DNA of 64,000 nt from Cryobacterium sp. SO2 (lineage in GTDB: Bacteria; Actinomycetota; Actinomycetes; Actinomycetales; Microbacteriaceae): NCBI RefSeq assembly GCF_026151165.2, contig NZ_CP117849.1, positions 2,232,001 to 2,296,000 of the forward strand, in the 5' to 3' direction. Made by a program: the position numbers and the translations under genes. Shown here in pieces: positions 32,861 through 41,384 of this stretch. Below the pieces are notes generated by a model, which saw nothing but the letters and a program-made list of their open reading frames with translations, made no database searches and had not been told where the DNA came from. The first letter of the stretch is position 1. The number at the start of each line of letters is the position of its first letter.

Positions 32861-35800
32861 TTACTGGCCGATGGTGAAACTGGAACTGACCCCCGCGGTG
32901 AGGGTCCCGGAGGCGGCCGTGAGAGTGTATGTCGCCGAACGATTCGTGCGGCACCCCGCGAACGTCGCCACTCCGGCAGACGCCGCACGAGGATTGCTGG
33001 TGCACGTGAGCGTAGCTCCGCCCGGTGTGGTCAGCCTCAGGGTGATTCCTGCGGAACTGGACACAGTATTGCCGTGGGCATCCTGAATACCAACGCTCGG
33101 CTGCGTACCCCAGACCTGGTTGACGGTGCCACCTGACGGAGACGCGATGAAGACCAGCTTGGCGGCCGTACCTGCCGTGATGGTGAACGACGAACTCACG
33201 GCGCTGGCCAGGGCACCCGAGGTGGCGGTGAGAGTGTAGGTCCCGGCCTTGTCGATGCTGCAGCCTGTGAAGCTGAAGCGCACACCCGAGGAGGCCGATA
33301 CGGGATTCGCCGCGCACACCAAGGTCGCACCGGCGGCCGAGGTGAGGGCGAGACTGGCCTGTCCTGAGGCGGCGACGGCGTTTCCGCCAGCGTCCTGCAC
33401 TGTCACTGAGGGGGTGGTCGCAAATGTTGTCCCCGACGTCGTTGTCCCTGGTGCGGCCGAGAAGACCAGACGTGCCGCCGGCCCCGTCGCGACCGTGAAG
33501 GTCGCGCTCGTGGCCGCGGCGAGGCTACCCGATACTGCACGGAGGGTGTAGCTGCCGGCACGGTTGACGGCACATCCGGAGAAGGTGGCCACACCGGATT
33601 GCGCGGAGACCGGATTGGCCGTGCAGATGAGCGTCGCCCCGTTGGGAGTCGTGAGGCTCAGAGTCACCGCCACCGCGATGCTTGCGGTGTTGCCGCCCGC
33701 ATCCTGGACCAGGACTGTGGGTTGGGCAGAGAAGGCAGCCCCGCCGGAGGCGCCGCTGGGGTTGACGCTGAAGGCGAGCTGAGTTGCCGGACCGGGGGTG
33801 ACGGAGTACGTGCCGCTGACCGCCGCTGCCAGCGTGCCGGAGGTCGCGGTCAAAGTGTAATTGCCGGCCTTGTCGATGCGGCATCCCGAGAACGACGCGA
33901 CCCCGGAGACAGCAGACCTCGGGTTCGTTGTGCAGTACAGCGTTGCTCCACCCGCGGTCGTGAGTCGCAGAGTTACGGCTCCGGTACTGACAACAGTGTT
34001 GCCGCCGGCATCCTGAATGGCGACCTGCGGCTGCGTGTCGAAGGTGGTGTTGTACCGGGTGGTGGATGTCGCGGAGGTGAAGCCCAACTTCGTGGCCGGT
34101 CCCACCGTCACGGTGAAGCTCGCACTCACCGCGGTGGTCAGTGTTCCTGAGCTCGCGGTGACGGTGTAGGTGCCCGCCCGGTCGACGAGGCAACCCGAGA
34201 ACGAGACGATGCCGGTCGCGTTTGATGCCGGATTCGCGGCGCAGGTCAGTGTCGCTCCGGCGGGGGTCGTAAGGGCCAGGGTTATCGGTGTGGCACCGGC
34301 GACGGCATTGCCGCCGGCATCGCGAACGGCCACCACGGGTTGGGTGCCGAACGTGGTACCGCCCGTGGCGCCTGACGGGCTGGTCGTGAATACCAGGCGG
34401 GAGGCCGGGCCGGAGCTGATCGAGACGGTTCCACTGACCGCGGAGGTCAAGCCGGCGGACGTGGCGGTGAGGGTGTAGCTGCCCGGCCTGCTGATCTTGC
34501 AGCCGGCGAACGTGGCCGTTCCGGCCACGGCGGATTTGGGATTCGTCGTGCAGGCCAGGGTCGCCCCCGCCGCGCTGGTGAGCGCAAGGGTGACCGCCGC
34601 CGTGCTGGCGACGGTGTTGCCGCCGGCATCCTGGACCGCCAGGACTGGCTGCGCGGCGAAGGCGGCGTTCACTGTGGCTGACCCCGGTTGGGTCGTATAG
34701 ACGATTCTGGCGGCCGGGCCCGTCTGAATGGTGAAAGCAGTGCTGACCGCCGCGGGCAGGGCCCCGGAACTAGCTGTCAGCGTGTATGTTCCCGCACGGT
34801 CCACGCGACAACCGGCAAAGGCTGCGCGTCCGGCGACGGCAGAAACCGGATTGGTCGTGCAGGCGAGGGTGGCCCCGGCGGCGTTCGTCAGCGTCAGGGT
34901 CACGCTCGCCGTGCTCGAAGTCGTTTCTCCCGCGGCGTTCCGGATAGTGACGACGGGTTGCCCGGGGAGAGCAGACCCGCCCGTCGACCCTGAGGGCGCG
35001 GTTGTGAAGACCAACTGGGTCGCCGGACCGGCGGTCTCCCAGGAGTTTCCAGCCATTATCGTAGTCGCGCTGAAGGCCGCGGTCACCGCGGTCGGCGGGA
35101 CCGCAACCACGGTGGCCGCGATCAGGGTGCTGATGACGCCCAGGGCGACCAACTCCGCCGCGTGCAGCCGCTGAAGTCTTTTTCGGCCGGGTGAGCGTGG
35201 CGGACGTCGTTGACTGCGTGGGCTGCGCGGTGGTCGGGGGTTGGCGGGGCCGTCCAGGACAACGATGACCACTGCCGCCGCGCTCACCAGAATCCATAGG
35301 ACCAGGGGTGCTGTTGCTGCCGTGGTCAGCCAGAATGCCGGCAGCCCGATCCAGGGGATCAGCAGGCGTGCTTGGCTGATGATGTCGGTCCGGTCAAGTG
35401 CAGAACTGTCCACGCTCTGATTCGCGTCCCCCGCCGTGATCAGCGACCCGTCTTCGTTGGCGCCCACCACTCGGTGAAGCACGGTACCTTCTGTCGCCGA
35501 CCCAGCCGGAGCCGGAAAACTCACGACGAGACCGAGGGGCGGCGGAGTATCCTCCTCCATCGGTTCGGAGAGGACAATGTCTCCGGCGCTGATCAGAGGT
35601 TCCATGGAGCCGCTCTGCACGATGGAGCCGGTGAGACCGGTGACCATCGGCAGGGTGGCGCAGGCTCCCAGCGCGAGCACTAGTACCAGGTACGCCCGCG
35701 ACAGTGTGGCGATGGTAAGAAAGCCCCAGCCCGCGCGAGCTGCGCGAGGCTGGGGTCCGACCATGCTGTCGGTGGAACCGCTGTCGAGGGACACTGCCAC
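32861..35800 (-). CDS. SipW-type signal peptidase fused to an internal signal peptide and seven Ig-like repeats
   Basis: 979 residues in three parts. (1) Residues ~27-182: an S26B (SipW/ER-type) signal peptidase between two membrane helices, with catalytic SGSMEP (Ser65), TVLHRVVG (His109) and TAGDANQSVD (Asp125). (2) Residues 183-258: a basic Pro/Arg-rich cytoplasmic linker, a third hydrophobic segment (LVALGVISTLIAATVVAV) and the SipW-type cleavage signature AAFSATT...GNSW, predicted cut after Ala241. (3) Residues ~259-979: seven repeats of ~103 residues, each starting GPA(T/A)xLxF and carrying one Cys pair (ATLxC and FxGC). No sorting signal or anchor at the C-terminus, so cleavage would release the repeats. 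GTG at 35800 is the longest start; ATG at 35764 is possible. Confidence 0.85.
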   Translation of the reverse strand: MAVSLDSGSTDSMVGPQPRAARAGWGFLTIATLSRAYLVLVLALGACATLPMVTGLTGSIVQSGSMEPLISAGDIVLSEPMEEDTPPPLGLVVSFPAPAGSATEGTVLHRVVGANEDGSLITAGDANQSVDSSALDRTDIISQARLLIPWIGLPAFWLTTAATAPLVLWILVSAAAVVIVVLDGPANPRPPRSPRSQRRPPRSPGRKRLQRLHAAELVALGVISTLIAATVVAVPPTAVTAAFSATTIMAGNSWETAGPATQLVFTTAPSGSTGGSALPGQPVVTIRNAAGETTSSTASVTLTLTNAAGATLACTTNPVSAVAGRAAFAGCRVDRAGTYTLTASSGALPAAVSTAFTIQTGPAARIVYTTQPGSATVNAAFAAQPVLAVQDAGGNTVASTAAVTLALTSAAGATLACTTNPKSAVAGTATFAGCKISRPGSYTLTATSAGLTSAVSGTVSISSGPASRLVFTTSPSGATGGTTFGTQPVVAVRDAGGNAVAGATPITLALTTPAGATLTCAANPASNATGIVSFSGCLVDRAGTYTVTASSGTLTTAVSASFTVTVGPATKLGFTSATSTTRYNTTFDTQPQVAIQDAGGNTVVSTGAVTLRLTTAGGATLYCTTNPRSAVSGVASFSGCRIDKAGNYTLTATSGTLAAAVSGTYSVTPGPATQLAFSVNPSGASGGAAFSAQPTVLVQDAGGNTASIAVAVTLSLTTPNGATLICTANPVSAQSGVATFSGCAVNRAGSYTLRAVSGSLAAATSATFTVATGPAARLVFSAAPGTTTSGTTFATTPSVTVQDAGGNAVAASGQASLALTSAAGATLVCAANPVSASSGVRFSFTGCSIDKAGTYTLTATSGALASAVSSSFTITAGTAAKLVFIASPSGGTVNQVWGTQPSVGIQDAHGNTVSSSAGITLRLTTPGGATLTCTSNPRAASAGVATFAGCRTNRSATYTLTAASGTLTAGVSSSFTIGQ

Positions 35801-35838
35801 CTGATCTGTCGGGCACTACGAGGGGTCTACGAGTTGAC

Positions 35839-36462
35839 CTAGTTGCTGTTCTGCAGCTCCCAAACCAGGTCGATGCTTGTCGATGCGCCCTGGAGAGCAT
35901 CGATTTCGAGCTGCGACAGGCCAGTTGCGTCGAATTCCCAGGTGCCTCTGTACGTCCGGGATTCCCCTGCCGTGTTCCCGGTGGTGGCCCACGCGCTGCC
36001 GCCGGTGGCGTAATTCTGGTTGACAGTCGACAGTGTTGTCAGTGACTCAGCAGGCAAGACCGTGACAGTCGGGTCGACGGTGAAGCCGGTGCAGTCAGCG
36101 AAGCTTCCGCCTGTGCCCTGTTCGATGATCAAGGTGATGTAATCCTCAAGCCCCTGGGCAGACGGCGAAAGGTTTTGCACGTATGCCTTCACAATGCCAG
36201 GAACTGACGACGACGCCGTCACGACGATGCACTTCTGTCCAGTGTCACCAGGGGTTGCATTGGTCACCTGAAAACCGGCGGTGCCGTTGTCATCGTCGGT
36301 GAGGGTCACGCTGCCGGTGCTCCAACTGTTGCCCGGGTTGCGAGTCGACGATGAGAACGCCGCGTTTGAGGCCTGGAATACCATCAGGCCGGCGACCAGG
36401 ATGGCTGCCGGGCCAACCGCCACGGTTACGATCCGTCGGGTGAGAATACTGGGTTTGCTCAT
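35839..36462 (-). CDS. TasA/camelysin-like exported protein with SipW-type signal peptide
   Basis: 207 residues from the ATG at 36462, which has AAAGGA seven bases upstream. The signal peptide (RRIVTVAVGPAAILVAGLMV) ends in ASNA|AFSSSTRNPGNSW, the cleavage region used by SipW-type peptidases, with the predicted cut after Ala34. The mature part begins with SVTLTDDDNGTAGFQV, as in TasA/camelysin-type proteins, and holds one Cys pair (QKCIVV, FADCTGF). It lies 38 bp upstream of the signal-peptidase fusion on the same strand, and the AAFS..T...GNSW.T signature recurs inside that protein. It could be a fibre- or surface-forming subunit; this is inference from the family. Confidence 0.85.
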   Translation of the reverse strand: MSKPSILTRRIVTVAVGPAAILVAGLMVFQASNAAFSSSTRNPGNSWSTGSVTLTDDDNGTAGFQVTNATPGDTGQKCIVVTASSSVPGIVKAYVQNLSPSAQGLEDYITLIIEQGTGGSFADCTGFTVDPTVTVLPAESLTTLSTVNQNYATGGSAWATTGNTAGESRTYRGTWEFDATGLSQLEIDALQGASTSIDLVWELQNSN

Positions 36463-36865
36463 GGCAGGTCCTTTGGATCGAGTGCAAATCGGGGTCCACA
36501 ATGGAAGCCGCGATGGACGACCCAATCGAAAAACTGAGCTGTCCCATCCAAGGAAAAAACCCGGTAGACCCAAAAATTCGTTTGCCCTTGTGGTCAAGAT
36601 ATCGGTGAGACATCCTCAAGCGCAAGCTGAATTTGAAACATCGTCAGATGCCTTACTCGGCAACCTGCAGGGGCGTGAACGAATTCTCGCCCTGAGCAGC
36701 CCTGTGCTCGACCGTCTCACCGCTGCCTGAGCCCCGAACAAGGCCCGGATCAGCCCGTTCGGAGGGTCATCGTGCTGCCGCGGGCACCAGATCGGCTAGA
36801 TTGGTTCAGCAGTACTGAAGGCACCTCACCATCGACACGGTGCCGCTGAATCGAATCGGAGTGTC
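36463..36865. other. divergent intergenic region between the TasA-like gene and valS
   Basis: 403 bp without a convincing gene; AT-richer than its neighbours in 36500-36660. Leftward it should contain the promoter of the two-gene surface module, with several T tracts on that strand. Rightward it leads to valS. A TTCAG/CTGAA inverted repeat with 5-bp spacer lies at 36808-36822, and GGCACC/GGTGCC arms at about 36821-36846. GGAG precedes the valS ATG. No T-box elements were found here. Confidence 0.45.
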
Positions 36866-39448
36866 ATGACCAACGCTGACCGCGTTCCCGAAAAGCCCGC
36901 CCTCGAAGGGCTGGAAGCCAAATGGGAAACCAGTTGGGAAGCGCGGGGCACCTATCGTTTCGACCGTGCCGGCGCCACCAAGGCCTCGATCTTCTCGATC
37001 GACACCCCGCCGCCCACAGCCTCCGGCTCCCTGCACATCGGCCATGTGTTCAGCTACACCCACACCGACGTCGTCGCCCGATTCCAGCGGATGCGCGGTA
37101 AGAGCGTCTTCTACCCGATGGGCTGGGACGACAACGGCCTGCCCACCGAGCGCCGCGTGCAGAACTTCTACGGCGTGCGCTGCGACCCGTCGCTGCCGTA
37201 CACTCCCGACTTCGTGCCGCCGTTCGAGGGCGGCGACGGCAAGAGCACCAAGGCCGCAGACCAGCTGCCGGTGAGCCGCCGCAACTTCATCGAACTCTGT
37301 GAACGCCTCACCGTCGAGGACGAGAAGCAGTTCGAAGAACTCTGGCGCACCCTGGGCCTGTCCGTGGACTGGACCCAGAGCTACCGCACCATCGCGCCGG
37401 AGTCGATCACCGCCTCCCAGCTCGCGTTCATCGGCAACGTCAACCGCGGCGAGGCCTACCAGGCCATGGCGCCCACCCTGTGGGACGTCACCTTCCGCAC
37501 CGCCGTCGCCCAGGCCGAGCTCGAAGACAAGGAGATGCCCGCCGCGTACCACCGGGTCTCCTTCCACAAGCCGGATGGCTCCACCATCGAGATCGAGACC
37601 ACCCGCCCAGAACTCCTTGCCGCGTGTGTCGCCCTCGTGGCGCATCCGGACGACGACCGCTACAAGCCGTTCTTCGGCACCACGGTGCGCACCCCGATCT
37701 TCGACGTCGAGATCCCGATTCTCGCCCACCACCTCGCCCAGAAGGACAAAGGCTCGGGCATCGCCATGATCTGCACCTTCGGTGACGTCACCGACGTGGT
37801 CTGGTGGCGTGAACTCGACCTGCCCAACCGCGCCATCATGGGCTTCGACGGCCGCATCATCGCCGAGGCGCCCGACGTCATCGTCAGCCCGGACGCACAG
37901 GCCGCCTACGCTCAGCTGGCCGGCAAGACGGTCTTCTCGGCCAAGCAGGCCATGGTCGACCTGCTCCGCGCATCCGGCGACCTGATCGGCGAGCCGAAGC
38001 CTATCGTGCACCCCGTGAAGTTCTTCGAGAAGGGCGACAAGCCCCTCGAGATCGTCTCCACCCGCCAGTGGTACATCCGCAACGGCGCCCGCGACGAGAA
38101 GCTCCGCGCCCGCCTGATCGAACACGGAACGGCCCTGCAGTGGCATCCTGAGTTCATGCGCGTGCGCTACGAGAACTGGGTCAACGGCCTCACCGGTGAC
38201 TGGCTGGTCTCCCGCCAGCGCTTCTTCGGGGTTCCGCTGCCCGTCTGGTACCCGCTCGACGCCGACGCCAACCCCGTCTTCGACCAGCCGATCATCGCCA
38301 CCGGCGACCTGCTGCCCGTCGACCCGTCGTCGGATGTCGCCCCCGGCTACACCGCGGACCAGCGCGGAGCGGCCAACGGTTTCGTCGGCGAGGTGGACGT
38401 GATGGACACCTGGGCGACCTCGTCGCTCACCCCGCAGCTGGCCGGCGGCTGGGAGCGCGACCCCGAGCTGTTCGACCTCGTCTACCCGTACTCGCTGCGT
38501 CCGCAGGGCCAGGACATCATTCGCACCTGGTTGTTCTCCACCCTGTTGCGCGCCGAGCTCGAGCACGGCGAGTCGCCGTGGAAGCACGCCGCCCTCTCCG
38601 GCTTCATCGTCGACCCCGACCGCAAGAAGATGTCGAAGTCCAAGGGCAACGTGGTCACCCCCGCCGACGTCCTCGTGCAGCACGGCTCTGACGCTGTGCG
38701 CTACTGGGCGGCATCGTCGCGCCTGGGCACCGACGCGGCCTTCGACCCCAAGAACCCCACTCAGATCAAGATCGGCCGCCGACTGGCGATCAAGATCCTC
38801 AACGCCAGCAAGTTCATCCTCGGCTTCGCCGGCGATGACGCGGCGCCGGTCACCGAGCCCATCGACACGAGCATGCTCGCCCGCCTGGACGTCGTGGTCG
38901 GCCAGGCCACAACGGCCTTCGACGGTTTCGACCACGCCCGCGCGCTGGAGCTGACCGAGAGCTTCTTCTGGACGTTCTGCGACGACTACCTCGAACTGGT
39001 GAAGGAACGCGCCTACGGCGAGGCCGGCCCGGAGCAGGCATCGGCCGTCGCCGCCCTGCGCCAGGCGCTGTCGACCCTGCTGCGCCTGTTCGCACCCTTC
39101 GTGCCATTCGCCACCGAGGAAGCCTGGTCCTGGTCGAACGACGACTCGGTGCACCGCGCGCCGTGGCCCGTCGCGTGTGCGACAACCGCCGACGCCGACA
39201 CCCTCGCGCTGCTCGACCTCGCCAGCCGGGCGCTCACCGGCATCCGCCGCGCCAAGACCGACGCCAAGGCCTCACAGAAGTCGGCCGTCATCTCGGCCAC
39301 CATCGGAGGCACGGCGGCTGATGTGGTCTTGCTCAGGCAGGTCGCCGCCGACTTGAAAGCAGTAGGCCGGATCGAGGACTTGACCTTTGTCGAGGCCGAC
39401 GAGCTGGTCGTCACTGATATCGTGCTCGCCACGGTGTCGGAAATCTAA
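36866..39448 (+). CDS. valS: valyl-tRNA synthetase
   Basis: 860 residues, class I. HIGH is at 57-60 (SGSLHIGHVFSY) and KMSKS at 588-592. The editing domain and anticodon-binding region follow the usual order. The protein ends soon after LTFVEADELVVTDIVLA and lacks the long C-terminal coiled coil of E. coli-type ValRS, which fits the shorter 'type 2' form. GGAG stands before the ATG. It is followed closely by a GNAT gene and a small conserved gene. Confidence 0.95.
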   Translation: MTNADRVPEKPALEGLEAKWETSWEARGTYRFDRAGATKASIFSIDTPPPTASGSLHIGHVFSYTHTDVVARFQRMRGKSVFYPMGWDDNGLPTERRVQNFYGVRCDPSLPYTPDFVPPFEGGDGKSTKAADQLPVSRRNFIELCERLTVEDEKQFEELWRTLGLSVDWTQSYRTIAPESITASQLAFIGNVNRGEAYQAMAPTLWDVTFRTAVAQAELEDKEMPAAYHRVSFHKPDGSTIEIETTRPELLAACVALVAHPDDDRYKPFFGTTVRTPIFDVEIPILAHHLAQKDKGSGIAMICTFGDVTDVVWWRELDLPNRAIMGFDGRIIAEAPDVIVSPDAQAAYAQLAGKTVFSAKQAMVDLLRASGDLIGEPKPIVHPVKFFEKGDKPLEIVSTRQWYIRNGARDEKLRARLIEHGTALQWHPEFMRVRYENWVNGLTGDWLVSRQRFFGVPLPVWYPLDADANPVFDQPIIATGDLLPVDPSSDVAPGYTADQRGAANGFVGEVDVMDTWATSSLTPQLAGGWERDPELFDLVYPYSLRPQGQDIIRTWLFSTLLRAELEHGESPWKHAALSGFIVDPDRKKMSKSKGNVVTPADVLVQHGSDAVRYWAASSRLGTDAAFDPKNPTQIKIGRRLAIKILNASKFILGFAGDDAAPVTEPIDTSMLARLDVVVGQATTAFDGFDHARALELTESFFWTFCDDYLELVKERAYGEAGPEQASAVAALRQALSTLLRLFAPFVPFATEEAWSWSNDDSVHRAPWPVACATTADADTLALLDLASRALTGIRRAKTDAKASQKSAVISATIGGTAADVVLLRQVAADLKAVGRIEDLTFVEADELVVTDIVLATVSEI

Positions 39449-39459
39449 AGGAGAACCGC

Positions 39460-39906
39460 ATGTCTGTACAGGTCCGCCCGCTGGGCGACAAGGATTTCTT
39501 CCCCTGGCTGGGTCTCTTCGAGGGCTATAGCGAGTTCTACAAGAGCGATCTCACCGACGAGAAGGCGCTGCGGGTGTGGAGCTGGATCATCGACAAGAAC
39601 CACGACCTCGACGGTGCGGTCGCCGTGGCCGACAACGGTGACTTCGTCGGGTTCACGCTCTACCGCCCGTTCCCGCGTACCCTGAGCGGCGATGTCGGGC
39701 TCTTCATCGACGACCTGTTTGTGGCACCGGATGCCCGCGACGCCGGCGTCGGCCGGGCCCTGCTGGACTTCGCCAAGGACTATGCCAAGGCGCACAACTA
39801 CCGTCAGCTGCAGTGGATCACCGCCGCCGACAACGAGACCGCTCAGAAGCTCTACGACGAGGTCGGCGCCCGCACCAGCTGGGTCACCTACGAGGCAGAG
39901 GTCTAA
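39460..39906 (+). CDS. GNAT-family N-acetyltransferase
   Basis: 148 residues. The acetyl-CoA binding motif A is clear: LFVAPDARDAGVGRALLDFA, followed by AADNETAQKLYDEVGA. A strong AAAGGAG lies six bases before the ATG, 11 bp after the valS stop, so the gene is probably co-transcribed with valS. The acceptor substrate is not predictable. Confidence 0.9.
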   Translation: MSVQVRPLGDKDFFPWLGLFEGYSEFYKSDLTDEKALRVWSWIIDKNHDLDGAVAVADNGDFVGFTLYRPFPRTLSGDVGLFIDDLFVAPDARDAGVGRALLDFAKDYAKAHNYRQLQWITAADNETAQKLYDEVGARTSWVTYEAEV

Positions 39907-39908
39907 CC

Positions 39909-40175
39909 ATGCAGCTCGGAACCCGCTGGTCCCTCGGCGCCACGCCGCCGACCAGCTTGCCCGAAGTTGTCGTCATCGCCCTGCAGGCCGTGGAGGGTGA
40001 CCTCGCCGCTCTGCCCGACGACACCAGCGGCTGGCGCTGGACCCTCACCTGGTTGGAGGGCAACCCGGTCATCGAACTCGACGACGGCACCGTCATCCGG
40101 TTCGATCCGAAGGAAGACAGCGCCACCATCACGCAGCCCGCCGTGGTCATGGACGACGAGGACGACTGGATCTGA
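39909..40175 (+). CDS. small conserved acidic protein
   Basis: 88 residues from the ATG at 39909, directly after the GNAT stop. No signal or membrane segment. It contains SGWRWTLTWLEGNPVIELDD and ends in an acidic tail (VMDDEDDWI). I do not recognise the family; position and length suggest a conserved actinobacterial accessory gene in the valS operon. Confidence 0.7.
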   Translation: MQLGTRWSLGATPPTSLPEVVVIALQAVEGDLAALPDDTSGWRWTLTWLEGNPVIELDDGTVIRFDPKEDSATITQPAVVMDDEDDWI

Positions 40176-40187
40176 CCTGGCACGCGG

Positions 40188-41384
40188 TCAGCGCTTCGGC
40201 GTTTCCCACCGCCAGAGCGCGGCCAGGCCGAGACCACCCGCGATGCTGAGAGCGCTCAGGCAGAGCTCCCCCGGTGACGAGCCGGTGCGCGCCTGCTGCA
40301 GGAGCCGCAGCACCAGCATCGCCCCGGAGGCGCCGTAAGGGTGCCCGAGGGCCAGCGCCCCGCCCTGCTGGTTGGCCAGGTCCGCCGGCAGGCCCATCAG
40401 GTCAAGCGAGGCCAACACCTGGGCGGCGAACGCCTCCGTGAACTCCACCCGGTCCACGTCGCCGGCCGACAGCCCGGTGCGGGCGAAGAGCGCCTGCCCG
40501 GCCGCTGCCCCGCCCACGCCCAGTAGCGTGGGGTCGACGCCCGCCGGCACCGCATCGACGAAGCTCAGGTATCCGGATGCCCCCCAGGCGTCAGCCTGGG
40601 CCCGGCTCGTCACCACAACCACCACCGCACCATCGGCGTCAGCGCAGGAGTTGCCGGCGGTGACGGATCCAGCCGGAGTGAACGCGGCCTGGAAGCGAGC
40701 CAGCAAGCTCTCCTCCAGCCCCGGGCGCGGACCGGAGTCCACGGCGAACGGCCCGGCCGGCGTCTGCACGGCCACGATCTCCTCCTCGAAGGCACCTGCC
40801 GCTCTCGCGGCCACGGCGAGTTGATGACTGCGCAGGGCGAAGGCATCCTGGCGTGCCCGGGTGATGCCGTAGACAGCCGCGACGGTGTCGGCGGCGACGC
40901 CCATGTCCGGGTCTCCCAGGTCGTCCGGGGCGAAGCGCACCCGGTCGTAGAAGTCCGGCGCGTCGGCCGTGGAGCTGAGGCGATGGGCGCGGAGCGGTGC
41001 CGTGCTGGTGCTGTCGACCCCACCGGCGAGGTAGAGGCTGCCGGCACCGGCCTGAACGAGCCGGCAGGCCAGCACGATGGCCTCGAGCCCCGACCCACAC
41101 TGGCGGTCGATGGTCTGCCCGGGCACCGTGACCGGCAGGCCCGCAGTCAGCAGGGCCAGGCGGGCCACATTGCCGCCGCCACCGACAGCGTTGCCGATGA
41201 TCACGTCATCCACCCTCACCGCCGGGAGCCCGGTGTCGGACAACACTGCGGCCACCACGGCGGCGAGCACCGGCGCCAACAGGTTGTCCTGGGTGACGGT
41301 GCGCAGGGCGCCGTGACGGCGGGCGAAGGCGGTGCGTCGGCCGAGCAGGATCACCGGCTCCCGGTCAGCGGATTCGAACGACAC
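40188..41384 (-). CDS. thiolase (acetyl-CoA acyltransferase family)
   Basis: 398 residues. The acyl-enzyme cysteine is in TIDRQCGSGLEAI (Cys96); the histidine block is GGALALGHPYGASGAM, and the second cysteine is in LCLSALSIAGGLG. The NEAFA motif of canonical thiolases reads TEAFA here, so the position of the catalytic Asn is changed to Thr. GTG start at 41384 with GGAG upstream overlaps the ligase gene by 20 bp, indicating coupled expression with the acyl-CoA ligase. Confidence 0.88.
   Translation of the reverse strand: MSFESADREPVILLGRRTAFARRHGALRTVTQDNLLAPVLAAVVAAVLSDTGLPAVRVDDVIIGNAVGGGGNVARLALLTAGLPVTVPGQTIDRQCGSGLEAIVLACRLVQAGAGSLYLAGGVDSTSTAPLRAHRLSSTADAPDFYDRVRFAPDDLGDPDMGVAADTVAAVYGITRARQDAFALRSHQLAVAARAAGAFEEEIVAVQTPAGPFAVDSGPRPGLEESLLARFQAAFTPAGSVTAGNSCADADGAVVVVVTSRAQADAWGASGYLSFVDAVPAGVDPTLLGVGGAAAGQALFARTGLSAGDVDRVEFTEAFAAQVLASLDLMGLPADLANQQGGALALGHPYGASGAMLVLRLLQQARTGSSPGELCLSALSIAGGLGLAALWRWETPKR

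Noticed and set aside
32861..35025. A classical cell-wall-anchored adhesin
   Set aside because: No LPXTG-type motif, C-terminal helix or charged tail; the protein ends with the seventh repeat.
36806..39154. A 782-codon leftward frame opposite valS
   Set aside because: Mirror of the valS coding sequence produced by codon bias; no recognisable domain.
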